A DNA stretch of 64,000 nucleotides. It comes from Nitrospira sp. (GTDB lineage: Bacteria > Nitrospirota > Nitrospiria > Nitrospirales > Nitrospiraceae). Numbering within the stretch: the stretch's first letter is position 1; every line of letters starts with the position of its first letter. The notes below the pieces were generated by a model that was not told the origin of the DNA, ran no database searches, and worked only from the letters and a program-made list of their open reading frames with translations. The DNA lies in the NCBI GenBank assembly GCA_016715825.1, contig JADJXO010000005.1, positions 1 through 64,000 on the forward strand, in the 5' to 3' direction. Shown one piece after another: positions 43,999-52,880 of the stretch. Made by a program: the position numbers and the translations under genes.

Positions 43999-44860
43999 CT
44001 AGACCGCGGGGAGCTGGAAATTCGGTACCTCCTGCAACCCGGTCTTGACCGCTTGCTCAGCAAATTCTCGGGGCGTGAGATCCCCCAGAGAGCCATGCGG
44101 CCGATGCTCATTGTAGTCGATCCGCCATGCTTCAATCTTCTGTCGGGCATCATGCAGTGAGACAAACACATGAGTGTTCAAACACTCGTCGCGGAAGCGC
44201 CCGTTGAAACTCTCAATCACCGCGTTCTCCACGGGTTTGCCGGGCCGAATGAAATCCAGCTTCACACCGTGGGCATAGGCCCAGGCATCGAGCGCCTTCG
44301 AGGCGAATTCACTGCCGTTGTCGACGGTGATCATGTGAGGGTACCCGCTCCGTTTGGTGATGCGCTCCAAGGCCATCACGACCTTGGTTCCCGTGAGGGT
44401 GAAATCCACCTCAATTAATTGACTATGGCGACTCCAGTTATCCACGACGGTCAAGGCACGAAACCGCCGCCCATCGAGCAATGTGTCGGCGACAAAATCC
44501 ATACTCCACCGCTCATTCTTCTGACTGGGGGATGGCGGGACCACCCGCAAGTGGCTGGCTCGCTTCCGCCGCCGAGTCAATCGTACGGCCAGCCCTTCTT
44601 CGCGATAGATGCGATGTACCCGTTTTTTATTCACTATCCAACCCTCCCGTCGGAGCAACACATGGAGCCGGGCATACCCAAAGCGTGGACGAGCTTGGGC
44701 CAACTCTCGCAACCGCTGGCGAAGGGCGGTATCCTCGCGCCGATGGGCCCGGTAGAGCCAGGTCGATCGATTGCATCGCACGAGCCTGCACGCGGCTCGC
44801 TCACTGATCGGGAAGGTGCCAATCAAGTGCCGCACCCGTTCCCGTTGGCGTGCAGGCGTT
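43999..44860 (-). CDS. IS3-family transposase OrfB
   Basis: About 280 residues; the isolated frame starts ATG 44835, but translation normally enters by -1 frameshift from OrfA. HTH_21 linker ([19 protein letters not shown]), rve core with all DDE residues: [50 protein letters not shown] with the catalytic Glu, ending [18 protein letters not shown]. It makes the transposase in the OrfAB fusion. No damage seen. Confidence 0.93.
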
Positions 44861-45125
44861 ACAGCTTTTTTATGAGCACCTCCTGCAGCATGACTTTATC
44901 AAGCGTCAAATCGGCCACCAATTGTTTCAATTTCCGATTCTCTTCCTCCAGCTGCCGCAGCCGCCGAATTTCGGCCATCGCCATCTGCCCATACTTTTTT
45001 CGCCAGAGATAGTACGTTTGCTCACTGACCCCCAAGGCGCGGGTCACCTCCGCAACCGGGACCCCCGCATCCACTTGCCGCAAGGTCGTGGCAATCTGCT
45101 CTTCCGAAAATCGACTCTTTTTCAT
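44859..45125 (-). CDS. IS3-family OrfA
   Basis: 88 residues from ATG 45125 ([19 protein letters not shown]). Helix-turn-helix HTH_Tnp_1 plus a leucine-zipper-like coil ([20 protein letters not shown]). Near its end the minus strand has A AAA AAG (44865-44871), the standard -1 slippery heptamer for making OrfAB. Confidence 0.92.
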   Translation of the reverse strand: MKKSRFSEEQIATTLRQVDAGVPVAEVTRALGVSEQTYYLWRKKYGQMAMAEIRRLRQLEEENRKLKQLVADLTLDKVMLQEVLIKKL

Positions 45126-45206
45126 CGCGCGCCCTCCTTGGTGAAAGGGCTGCAGAGTAGCCAAGTTTTCCAGTTGTCGCTGGTCCAGTTTTTCGGGAGG
45201 ACGTCA

Positions 45207-45568
45207 CAGGTCAGCATGGTACTCAGCATTGATAAGCTTGTTGGCAGTAAACGGTAGCCACGAACAGTGGCAATCACGGCAAGTTATAGATTCGCATCAC
45301 GCTCGCGATAAGAAATGCCACCTCACAGAAAACCCGCATCCCGGCCTTCTCAATTAGTTTTATAACCTCGTCAGCTTAGCTCCCTTAAGGGATTACGGAG
45401 AGAGTCCTGTAAGGTTTTACATCACCTCTCAATTGTTTCAGCTTGACATGCTGGTAATTCATCGTGTACCTTCCCATTATATAAAAGAGAACGATCGGTC
45501 TACTTTTATCTAAGAAAGTGGAGAAACAGAATGAAAGCCAGCTCTGTTATGAAATTGTGTTCCACATT
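45207..45568. repeat. 362-bp direct repeat, copy 1
   Basis: By eye identical to 47623-47984. It comprises the last bases of an IS end (CAGGTCA), a leader and promoter region, and the first codons of the signal peptide of the beta-propeller gene (through CCACATT). After it the two loci diverge abruptly. Confidence 0.9.
45443..45472 (+). promoter_or_regulatory. Predicted promoter (also at 47859-47888 in the second repeat copy)
   Basis: A perfect TTGACA at 45443-45448 with TACCTT 18 bp downstream. Present in both repeat copies upstream of beta-propeller genes; the -10 match is weak. Confidence 0.4.
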
Positions 45569-45598
45569 TTAAGTTGCGATATCACAATGGGGAGTCAC

Positions 45599-46666
45599 AT
45601 GAAAACGAATGTACATCTTTTTTATTTAGGTTTGGTAGCGCTCACAGTGCTGCTTTCTCCTAGCCTTACCCATGCGATGTCAGGCATGGAGATGTCCCAT
45701 GGAGAAAGTGGGCAAATGTCCTCCTCACTTCAAAAAAGTGTAGGGGAGCCAATCAACTCATCGGAAGCTGAAGTTGAGATGACTTATAGCGCCGATGGGA
45801 ATACCGTCATCTTTGTCTCTGGGCGTCAGGGAAGTATTCCCTCACCAGGAAGTCCTTATAGCTTCGACATTTGGATGTCTCACAAGATGGACGGGATCTG
45901 GCAGGCCCCGGTTCATTTGGGATCGAATATTGATCCCACCGTTGGGCCAAACATCAATACGTCTGCGTGGGAGTTGGAACCAAGTCTCTCGGAGGACGGG
46001 AATGTTATTTATTTCACGAGATATGAACCGGGCAACCTCTCGACCGGCGACCTCTATGTAACTCAGAAACTCAATGGTGTCTGGCAACCGGCGAAGAACT
46101 GGAATGATGTCCCGGAACTTCCCCACCTCAATACTCCAACCGGGGAGGAGCACTGCCCGATTATTGCCTCCGACAGTCTAATTTACTTCAACTATCAGCA
46201 ACCGGGAGTCACGCAAGACAGTGATATCTGGAAAGTCGAAAAGAAGAATGGTGTATGGCAGAAGCCAGAGAGCCTTGGACCACGAATTAATTCCCCTTAC
46301 CGTGACCACATGCACTGGACCGGTTTGTCAAAAGATGGGAAGAGCCTCATCGTGACCAGTACGCGCACTGACATGGGTTCGCGGGGAGGGCATGATATGT
46401 GGATTTCTTATCAGAATTCACAAGGCACATGGCAGGAGCCGTTGAATCTTGGTGATACCCTTAACACAGCCGGTGAGGACATGTGTTGGACCTTTACGCC
46501 TGATGGGAAAACATTTGTCGGCAGTCATGGACCCTACGGTTCCTTTAATCACGATATTATGTCAGTTCGCAAAGATGATGTGCCTCTGCTGAGGAATTTC
46601 GAGCCGATTGGACCACCACCAAATCTGCTAGCCTCCGGCAAAGAGAAGGCCGCCAATAGCAAATGA
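45599..46666 (+). CDS. Exported WD40-like (PD40) beta-propeller protein
   Basis: 355 residues from ATG 45599 (GGGGAG 6 bp upstream); the frame is open from 45518 through repeat sequence. Signal peptide to about LTHA. Repeated PD40 blades: YSADGNTVIFVSGRQG, SEDGNVIYFTRYEPG, SKDGKSLIVTSTRTD, TPDGKTFVGSHGPYG. It resembles TolB/OmpA-associated propellers that bind peptides, sugars or proteins in the periplasm. A truncated paralogue lies at 47947. Base composition is lower in GC than the chromosomal part. Confidence 0.85.
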   Translation: MKTNVHLFYLGLVALTVLLSPSLTHAMSGMEMSHGESGQMSSSLQKSVGEPINSSEAEVEMTYSADGNTVIFVSGRQGSIPSPGSPYSFDIWMSHKMDGIWQAPVHLGSNIDPTVGPNINTSAWELEPSLSEDGNVIYFTRYEPGNLSTGDLYVTQKLNGVWQPAKNWNDVPELPHLNTPTGEEHCPIIASDSLIYFNYQQPGVTQDSDIWKVEKKNGVWQKPESLGPRINSPYRDHMHWTGLSKDGKSLIVTSTRTDMGSRGGHDMWISYQNSQGTWQEPLNLGDTLNTAGEDMCWTFTPDGKTFVGSHGPYGSFNHDIMSVRKDDVPLLRNFEPIGPPPNLLASGKEKAANSK

Positions 46667-46738
46667 CCAATATGAAACAGGAGGAAATTCGCACAGCATG
46701 GCGATAGTGGCAATGGCAGGATGTTCTTCTTTCCTCGA

Positions 46739-46981
46739 TCAGTGTTTACGATCACGCGGTGGGTTGGGATCATTGCCCCGGCCCATCGTGTCGGAATCCC
46801 TGAAAGAGCCACCTCTACCTTGAATACGGACTTCGCCTCCTCCTAGATTATCAACAATCTCCTTGGCCCGCTTCTCAGCTTCTTTCTGCGTAGAGTGAAA
46901 GGAGCTTGATCGTCCCGCCTTAGTTTTTTTCACCGCTCAGCCCTCATGATGCTTGACGACGAAGCGATCATTCTTAGCCAT
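46739..46981 (-). pseudogene. DUF2188-type small protein with in-frame TGA
   Basis: ATG 46981, preceded by GGAGGGG, gives MAKNDRFVVKHHEG, then TGA (46937-46939), then AVKKTKAGRSSSFHSTQKEA...GGEVRIQGRGGSFRDSDTMG in the same frame. The DUF2188 family normally has a Trp at the TGA site (GW), so TGG to TGA is the likely change. Downstream a GTG at 46933 could restart the rest. Probably a recent nonsense mutation. Confidence 0.75.
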
Positions 46982-47004
46982 CGGCCCCTCCTTTGGTCAG
47001 CGAC

Positions 47005-47039
47005 AAAAAGAAAGCCCCGTCCTCTTCCGAGGGCGGAGC
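47005..47039 (-). terminator. Rho-independent terminator (minus strand)
   Basis: On the minus strand GCTCCGCCCTC pairs with GAGGACGGGGC (two G-U pairs) around GGAA, followed by TTTCTTTTT. It lies directly upstream of the DUF2188 gene and would end a transcript whose gene is no longer present to the right. Confidence 0.55.
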
Positions 47040-47218
47040 TTAGTTGAACACCGCAGTTTTTATATTCTGTTCCTGATAGCGTTTCCGCCACCCGTTCAAA
47101 ATATTTCCACTGCCCCGTTCGATTCATACCCTATCGGATACAGAACTTGGCCAATACTCGGAAAAACCCTAAAACTGAGCGCCTTCCCGCTGACGATTAG
47201 CCGGAGAAGCCCAGGCGG

Positions 47219-47551
47219 CTCTTCTGCGATCATGGCAGCGAATTTTGCAGTCAACTGGTCGATCTTTGGGCCTATCAGCACCACATGCACATCGATTGCT
47301 CACGACCCGGACAGCCCACGGACAACGCCCATGTAGAATCCTTCAATGCGACGTTTCGACGGGAATGTCTCAACGTACACTGGTTCGAGTCGCTTGATGA
47401 AGCCCAAGCACGGATTGAAGCCTGGCGGTGGGAATACAATGAGAGTCGCCCACACCGGGCACTCCAGGATCAGACCCCAGCCGAATTTGCCAAGCGGGCC
47501 GCGGAGAATCTGCTCCGTGACCCTGTCATCACCGCTGGAGACTCTCCTTAA
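47219..47551 (+). pseudogene. IS3-family OrfB C-terminal fragment
   Basis: Reads FCDHGSEFCSQLVDLWAYQ, then SRPGQPTDNAHVESFNATFR (second Asp and catalytic Glu), ending NESRPHRALQDQTPAEFA. The first two thirds of the transposase are absent. It runs towards the inverted terminal repeat ending at 47629. Confidence 0.85.
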
Positions 47552-47587
47552 CTTTGGTACAGAAATCGAGGGCCGACCAACGGTGCG

Positions 47588-47629
47588 CCTAGCCACATAG
47601 GGAATAGTACAACCACAGGGGGCAGGTCA
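47588..47629 (-). repeat. Right terminal repeat of the truncated IS3-type element
   Basis: Reverse complement begins TGACCTGCCCCCTGTGGTTG, matching 43888-43930. It follows the OrfB tail at 47219-47551 and adjoins copy 2 of the 362-bp repeat. Confidence 0.7.
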
Positions 47630-47984
47630 GCATGGTACTCAGCATTGATAAGCTTGTTGGCAGTAAACGGTAGCCACGAACAGTGGCAATCACGGCAAGT
47701 TATAGATTCGCATCACGCTCGCGATAAGAAATGCCACCTCACAGAAAACCCGCATCCCGGCCTTCTCAATTAGTTTTATAACCTCGTCAGCTTAGCTCCC
47801 TTAAGGGATTACGGAGAGAGTCCTGTAAGGTTTTACATCACCTCTCAATTGTTTCAGCTTGACATGCTGGTAATTCATCGTGTACCTTCCCATTATATAA
47901 AAGAGAACGATCGGTCTACTTTTATCTAAGAAAGTGGAGAAACAGAATGAAAGCCAGCTCTGTTATGAAATTGTGTTCCACATT
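47623..47984. repeat. 362-bp direct repeat, copy 2
   Basis: Identical by eye to 45207-45568, offset 2416 bp. Here the repeat continues naturally into the signal peptide of the gene at 47947, so this copy looks original. Copy 1 is fused to a different downstream gene. Confidence 0.9.
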
Positions 47985-48639
47985 ATTACCAGTTTTATTG
48001 TTGACAAGTGATCTGTCTCACGCCATGCCGAGTATGCACGGAACCGAAGGCCGTAAAGCGACTGAGCCACCGGCTGCATCGAAAGATATGGGAGCACCGA
48101 TCAATTTGCCCGGCTCAGAAATAGAAATCACCTACAGCGCAGATGGCAACACAGCCATTTTCGTGTCAACCGGCAAGGGCAGTATCGAATCATCCGGCAC
48201 TCCCTTCAATTTCGATATCTGGATGGCGCACAAGGTGGATGGTGTATGGCAGGAACCGGCTCATCTCGGTTCTGATATGGATCCGACCGTAAGACCCAAT
48301 ATCAATACAGCAGCCTGGGAGCTGGAACCCAGTTTTTCAGATGATGGTAATGTCATCTATTTCACACGATATGAACCGGGTAATCTGCTGCCAGGTGATC
48401 TTTATGTCGTTCAGAAAGTGAAAGGTGGATGGCAGTCGGCCAAAAAGTGGAACGATGTTCCGGAACTTCCCAGTATCAATACCCCGATTGCGGAAGCGCA
48501 TTGTCCGATCATCGTTTCTGACAGCCTGATTAATTTCAACTACAGCCAGCCGGGTGTCCTCAGTAAATCTGTATTTTCTAGCCAAGTATTAAAAAATCAG
48601 GGAAGACCGCTCTGGCTTAGTCCCGCATGGATCATCTGA
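47947..48639 (+). pseudogene. Truncated PD40 beta-propeller paralogue
   Basis: 230 codons. Signal peptide (LLPVLLLTSDLSHA), then blades parallel to the protein at 45599: YSADGNTAIFVSTGKG, SDDGNVIYFTRYEPGNLLPG, KWNDVPELPSINTP. Similarity stops at NYSQPG (about codon 202), and an unrelated tail of about 28 residues follows. The full-length relative is 355 residues, so the last two or three blades are missing and a propeller could not close. Confidence 0.75.
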
Positions 48640-48676
48640 AACAGTTCAGAAATCAAACGACATAACCAGGAGGCAC

Positions 48677-50287
48677 ATGGTAATGAGATCAATACGCATT
48701 TATATCTGCGCACTGCTTTTCTCTCTGCCTACCAGTTTGGCACTTGCAGATAGCAATTCTCATCACATGAGGACACATGATCAGAAACAATTGGGATCTG
48801 TCCATTTCCCGATCTCCTGCACCCCTGCTGCGCAAGCACAATTCGATCAGGCAGTCGCAATGCTGCATTCATTCTGGTATAGCGAAGCGGAAAAAGCTTT
48901 TCATCAGGTTACAGTTACCGATCCCGACTGCGCCATGGGTTATTGGGGTATTGCAATGAGTCTTTACCAACAGATATGGGCAACCACACCAACACCAGAT
49001 GAAGCACAAAGAGGACGCGCTGCTGTCGAAAAGGCACGAAGTCTGACGATCAAATCCGCCCGGGAACAGGCTTACCTGGATGCAATCGCCACCTTATATC
49101 CAGCTAGTAACAACGACAATAGCTACCACACCCGGAGACAAGCCTATCGGCAGGCTATGGAGCGAATCTACCAACAGTATCCGGATAATGAAGCCACTGT
49201 TTTTTATGCACTATCACTGCTTTCCGGTGTTTCCTACAATGACAAAAGCTTTACCAAACAGAAGCAAGCCCTGCGGTTACTGCAACAGGTCATGAAAAAT
49301 GAGCCACAACATCCCGGTGTAATTCACTACATCATTCACAATACTGATTACCCAGGACTCGCGCATCTTGGGCTGGATGCCGCACGAACTTATGCCAGAA
49401 TCGCTCCCGCCGTACCGCATGCACTGCACATGCCATCCCACATTTTCATTCGGCTGGGTTTGTGGCAGGAAGCGATCAAATCCGATCTGGCAGCCTATCA
49501 GATTGCGCTGGATCATGACCGACAGCATGGCACATCCGCCGACTACTGGAATGAGCGTATCCACTTTGTGGACTATCTGCTTTACGCTTACCTGCAGCTG
49601 GGTGAAACAGAAAAAGCTCACGCCATTGTGCAACAGGTATTAGCTACCGATAACATACAGCCGCAAAATACTGTTACAGCCTATGCCTATGCTGCCATTC
49701 CGGCACGCTATGCTGTCGAGCGCAGTAACTGGCAGGAAGCTGCAAACCTCCAGATTTATCCGACAGATTTTCCATGGCAGCAATTTGGCTGGTGTGAAGC
49801 GTTGACTCATTTTGCCAAAGGTATCGGCGCTGCGAGAACCGGTAATATTGCGAAAGCAGACAAACACCTGAAACGACTTGAGGTACTACGTGATCTTGAT
49901 CGGACAGCGCATCAGGACTACTACGCCGAACAAATTGAAATCCAGCGCCTGGCCGTTGCCGCCTGGATCGCAGCAGCCAAGAATCGGATCGATGAGGCAT
50001 TGCAACTGATGCGTGCATCAGCTGATCTGGAAAACGCGACCGAGAAAGACAACGTCACTCCCGGTGTCATCATTCCGGCACGGGAACTGCTCGGCGAAAT
50101 GTTGCTGATGCTGAAACAACCAGAAGCCGCATTGGAAGAACTGGAAGCATCGCTGAAACTCACGCCCAATCGCCGCAATGCAATTTTGCAAGCGATCCAG
50201 GCAGCCAAAGAAGCAGGCAATCAGGTTAAAGCTCGTTATTATGAGCAGCAATACCGACAGTTGCAGGAGGATTCCAGCCAGCCGTAG
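48677..50287 (+). CDS. Exported TPR-repeat protein
   Basis: 536 residues (ATG 48677 or 48683; AGGAGG upstream fits 48683 better). Signal peptide to about LALA. Multiple TPR units: AEKAFHQVTVTDPDCAMGYW, EAIKSDLAAYQIALDHDRQH, QPEAALEELEASLKLTPNRR. A conserved HIPSHIF-like block (HALHMPSHIFIRLGLW) is seen in a family of TPR proteins of unknown role. Lower GC than chromosomal genes suggests transfer, perhaps from a betaproteobacterium (inference). Confidence 0.82.
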   Translation: MVMRSIRIYICALLFSLPTSLALADSNSHHMRTHDQKQLGSVHFPISCTPAAQAQFDQAVAMLHSFWYSEAEKAFHQVTVTDPDCAMGYWGIAMSLYQQIWATTPTPDEAQRGRAAVEKARSLTIKSAREQAYLDAIATLYPASNNDNSYHTRRQAYRQAMERIYQQYPDNEATVFYALSLLSGVSYNDKSFTKQKQALRLLQQVMKNEPQHPGVIHYIIHNTDYPGLAHLGLDAARTYARIAPAVPHALHMPSHIFIRLGLWQEAIKSDLAAYQIALDHDRQHGTSADYWNERIHFVDYLLYAYLQLGETEKAHAIVQQVLATDNIQPQNTVTAYAYAAIPARYAVERSNWQEAANLQIYPTDFPWQQFGWCEALTHFAKGIGAARTGNIAKADKHLKRLEVLRDLDRTAHQDYYAEQIEIQRLAVAAWIAAAKNRIDEALQLMRASADLENATEKDNVTPGVIIPARELLGEMLLMLKQPEAALEELEASLKLTPNRRNAILQAIQAAKEAGNQVKARYYEQQYRQLQEDSSQP

Positions 50288-50656
50288 CTACAAAGTAGCT
50301 GAAACTTTAACAATTTTCGCAAATTTCATCAGGCTTGTCTGTTTGTGTCTGATCGGGGAATTATGCTGCCATTTCCATCACAGTCAGACGCGCGTTGTCT
50401 AAAGCTAGTTACATCGCTGTCCGGCAAAATAACTACTGGCGCTGCAAGTGGTCCGCGGCTGACTAAGAGGGCTATAAAGTAAGCGCGGTAACTGGGTTTA
50501 CATAGTGCTCGATTATTCATGAAAGTTGCTCTTTGTACGTAGATCACTCGATGCACAATTCGAGCTCTGAAAGCGTAAAGACCTAAGGCAACGGTTGTGA
50601 CCGGATGATCCCAAAATCTAGCGCCCTTCAAGAAGGATGTCCGAAAGGAAGCTTTT
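50288..50656. other. Intergenic between TPR and soxC-like genes
   Basis: 369 bp with no gene supported. A hairpin AGCTAC-AAA-GTAGCT (50286-50300) overlaps the TPR stop codon but lacks a U tract. AAAGGAAG at the right end is the ribosome site of the next gene. Base composition changes here from AT-richer to GC-richer. Confidence 0.4.
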
Positions 50657-51925
50657 ATGAATGAAGGTCTAAAGAAAATAAACCGACGAAGGTTCTTGCG
50701 GCAAAGCGCGGGTTTCATGGGATTGGCAGCAGCCGGTCTTGTCATGCCTTCCGTGCATGCCGAAGAGCCCATGCCATCGGATGACCCCATGCGGGTACCT
50801 GGGGCATTACCTCGCCCCTATGGTGAACGATCGCCCTTTGAGAAACAGCAGCGTTTGGGCGGAGCCGGGCTGGGAGTACCTCACGGATGGGGCGCCAATG
50901 CCCCGAACAACTTCTACTCAATGACACCGCTTCAAGACCTCCATGGGATCATGACACCGTCCTCGCTACATTTCGAACGGCACCATAACGGCGTCCCTGC
51001 CATCGATCCAACCCGCCATCGTTTGTTGATTCATGGGCTGGTGGACAAGCCGTTGAACTTCACCCTCGAGGACCTGCACCGTTTGCCTGCCGTCTCACGG
51101 ATCGCATTCCTGGAATGTTCCGGGAATACCTGGCGTGGATGGCGGGAGGCGCAGGACGTGACGGTCCAGGACACTCACGGAATGACCAGCACCAGCGAAT
51201 GGACCGGCGTCAAACTCTCGACCCTCCTCGAGGCGGCCGGCATGCGTCGTAATGCCCAGTGGATGCTGGCGGAAGGCAGCGATGCAGCCGGTCTAGATCG
51301 CAGCGTTCCTCTCACAGAGGAAGTCCTGCAGGAGGCGATGATTTGCTACGGCCAGAATGGCGAGGCATTACGGCCTGAGCAGGGATATCCGCTGCGGCTT
51401 TTCCTGCCGGGGTTCGAAGGCAACATCAACGTGAAGTGGCTCCGCCGGCTGAAACTGGGAACCGCGCCGTTCATGACGCGCTGGGAAACGGCTAAGTATA
51501 CTGAGCTAATGCCGGATGGGAAGGCCTATCAATTTACGCTGGTGATGGATGCCAAGTCGGTCATCACCTATCCGTCAGGCCGACAACACATTCATCCCGG
51601 TTTTCATGAAATCAGCGGTCTGGCCTGGAGCGGGCGGGGACACGTGGCGAAAGTCGAGATCAGCGTGGATGGCGGACGAGCTTGGCAAACTGCTCAGCTC
51701 CAGGAGCCGGTGCTCCCGAAATGTCACACCCGATTCCGTTTTCCCTGGCGATGGACCGGCCAAGAGGCGATCTTGCAAAGTCGGTGTGTCGATGAGACGG
51801 GGTATGTCCAACCATCACGACAGGATCTCGTGAAGGTGCGCGGAACCAATTCGTTCTATCACTACAACGCGATTCAAAGCTGGAAGGTAGAGCGCGATGG
51901 ATTGGTTCGGAATATCTATGCATAA
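50657..51925 (+). CDS. soxC: SoxC/sulfite-oxidase-family molybdenum protein
   Basis: 422 residues with a Tat signal (NRRRFLRQSAGFMGLAAAGL). The molybdopterin-binding oxidoreductase domain has the Mo-ligand Cys in FLECSGNTWRGW, LPGFEGNINVKWLRRLKLG, and the C-terminal Mo-co_dimer domain (VEISVDGGRAWQTAQL, FPWRWTG). SoxC family members oxidise sulfane sulfur or sulfite in the periplasm together with a cytochrome c partner, encoded next with an 8-bp overlap. Whether it is a true SoxCD or a sulfite dehydrogenase cannot be decided without other sox genes, none of which is present. Confidence 0.92.
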   Translation: MNEGLKKINRRRFLRQSAGFMGLAAAGLVMPSVHAEEPMPSDDPMRVPGALPRPYGERSPFEKQQRLGGAGLGVPHGWGANAPNNFYSMTPLQDLHGIMTPSSLHFERHHNGVPAIDPTRHRLLIHGLVDKPLNFTLEDLHRLPAVSRIAFLECSGNTWRGWREAQDVTVQDTHGMTSTSEWTGVKLSTLLEAAGMRRNAQWMLAEGSDAAGLDRSVPLTEEVLQEAMICYGQNGEALRPEQGYPLRLFLPGFEGNINVKWLRRLKLGTAPFMTRWETAKYTELMPDGKAYQFTLVMDAKSVITYPSGRQHIHPGFHEISGLAWSGRGHVAKVEISVDGGRAWQTAQLQEPVLPKCHTRFRFPWRWTGQEAILQSRCVDETGYVQPSRQDLVKVRGTNSFYHYNAIQSWKVERDGLVRNIYA

Positions 51926-52466
51926 GCGCCTCGGGCTTAGCCTGGGCCTCGTGGCCCTTGTTCTCGGTTACATGATTCCCGGTTGGTCCGCTGAGGATGT
52001 GGGCACGCAGGGGATCGGCCGTTTGGCGACCGAAGAAGACATCCGAGCGTGGAATATTGATGTGTCTCCCACAGGGGAAGGATTGCCTCCGGGAAAAGGA
52101 ACGGTGAAGCAGGGATCTCAGGTGTTCGCCGCTAAATGCGCAGCCTGTCATGGTCCGACCGGAGTGGAGGGGCCGAAAGATAAGCTGGTCGGCGGTCAGA
52201 ACACGCTTGCGACTCCCCAGCCGATCAAGACCATCGGCAGTTACTGGCCCTATGCGACGACCTTATATGACTACATCTATAGGGCTATGCCCTTTCCCGC
52301 ACCACAGTCTCTCACGCCGGATGAAGTCTACTCGGTGATTGCCTGGCTTCTGTTTCAGAATCAGATCATCGCGGAAGAGGCGGTGATCGACGCACAAACG
52401 CTCCCAAAGGTGCAGATGCCGAACCGGAACGGTTTTATTCGTGACCCGAGACCCGATGTGCGCTAG
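51918..52466 (+). CDS. Periplasmic cytochrome c, partner of the SoxC-like protein
   Basis: 182 residues from ATG 51918 (51897 is also in frame). Signal peptide, then a class I cytochrome domain with CAACH (FAAKCAACHGPTGV) and a likely distal Met in YRAMPFPAPQSLTPDEVY. SoxD proteins usually have two domains and about 380 residues; this one has a single heme, closer to the cytochrome of sulfite dehydrogenases. It would carry electrons from the molybdenum protein to the respiratory chain. Confidence 0.9.
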   Translation: MHKRLGLSLGLVALVLGYMIPGWSAEDVGTQGIGRLATEEDIRAWNIDVSPTGEGLPPGKGTVKQGSQVFAAKCAACHGPTGVEGPKDKLVGGQNTLATPQPIKTIGSYWPYATTLYDYIYRAMPFPAPQSLTPDEVYSVIAWLLFQNQIIAEEAVIDAQTLPKVQMPNRNGFIRDPRPDVR

Positions 52467-52880
52467 CCAGCTACGGATCATTGGCGTGGAGGGGGAGAGC
52501 GATGGCATCTCAAACGCATTCGAAAAACGGCATAGTCCACGTTCCTAGCAAGTACTCGGTGGATGAGTGACCTGCCCCCCCTCAAGGGGCTGAATTATGC
52601 CGGAAACTCTCCGTTAATGTGGTTCAAAAATCCGGGGGCCGACCACCTTTTTCCATCATCTTGAGCGAAGTCTAGCGGGATGGGAATGCTCGATGAAGCG
52701 CTTGAAAAAACTGGAATCAGAGAATGTCCAACTTAAACGGTTGCTGTCAGAATCGATTCTGGATGTCTGGAATCGATTAAGGCTTGGAATTCATCAGTAG
52801 GCGCTATTAATAGGCGTAGTAGCATGGCGTCCAGCTCAAGACGATTTACACTATTACCAGAGCACCTCGGCAATACAGAT
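52467..52880. other. Intergenic with IS3-type remnant
   Basis: No full gene. 52569-52800 is an IS3-family left end (TGACCTGCCCCCCCTCAAGG) with an OrfA leucine-zipper relic at 52693-52797: MKRLKKLESENVQLKRLLSE then a stop. The rest is unassigned. Confidence 0.6.
52569..52800 (+). mobile_element. IS3-family remnant (left end and OrfA coil)
   Basis: Begins TGACCTGCCCCC, the same first 12 bases as the ends at 43888 and 47629, though the following sequence differs. The short frame at 52693 matches the OrfA coiled coil, which normally precedes the frameshift. The remainder of the element is gone. Confidence 0.6.

Larger units (their letters stand above)
43982..45206 (-). mobile_element. IS3-family (IS407-group-like) insertion sequence, apparently intact
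   Basis: 1225 bp. Ends are TGACCCCTCCCCAAAAACTA at 43982 and, inverted, TGACGTCCTCCCGAAAAACT from 45206. It contains complete orfA and orfB joined by a -1 frameshift site. No clear target duplication is seen (CGCT left, CAGG right), so flanking DNA was rearranged after insertion. Confidence 0.88.

Noticed and set aside
43982..45206. Target-site duplication of the IS407-like element
   Set aside because: The four bases on each side do not match, so none is claimed.
47096..47290. Short minus-strand frames opposite the OrfB relic
   Set aside because: Antisense to IS3 transposase sequence on the plus strand.
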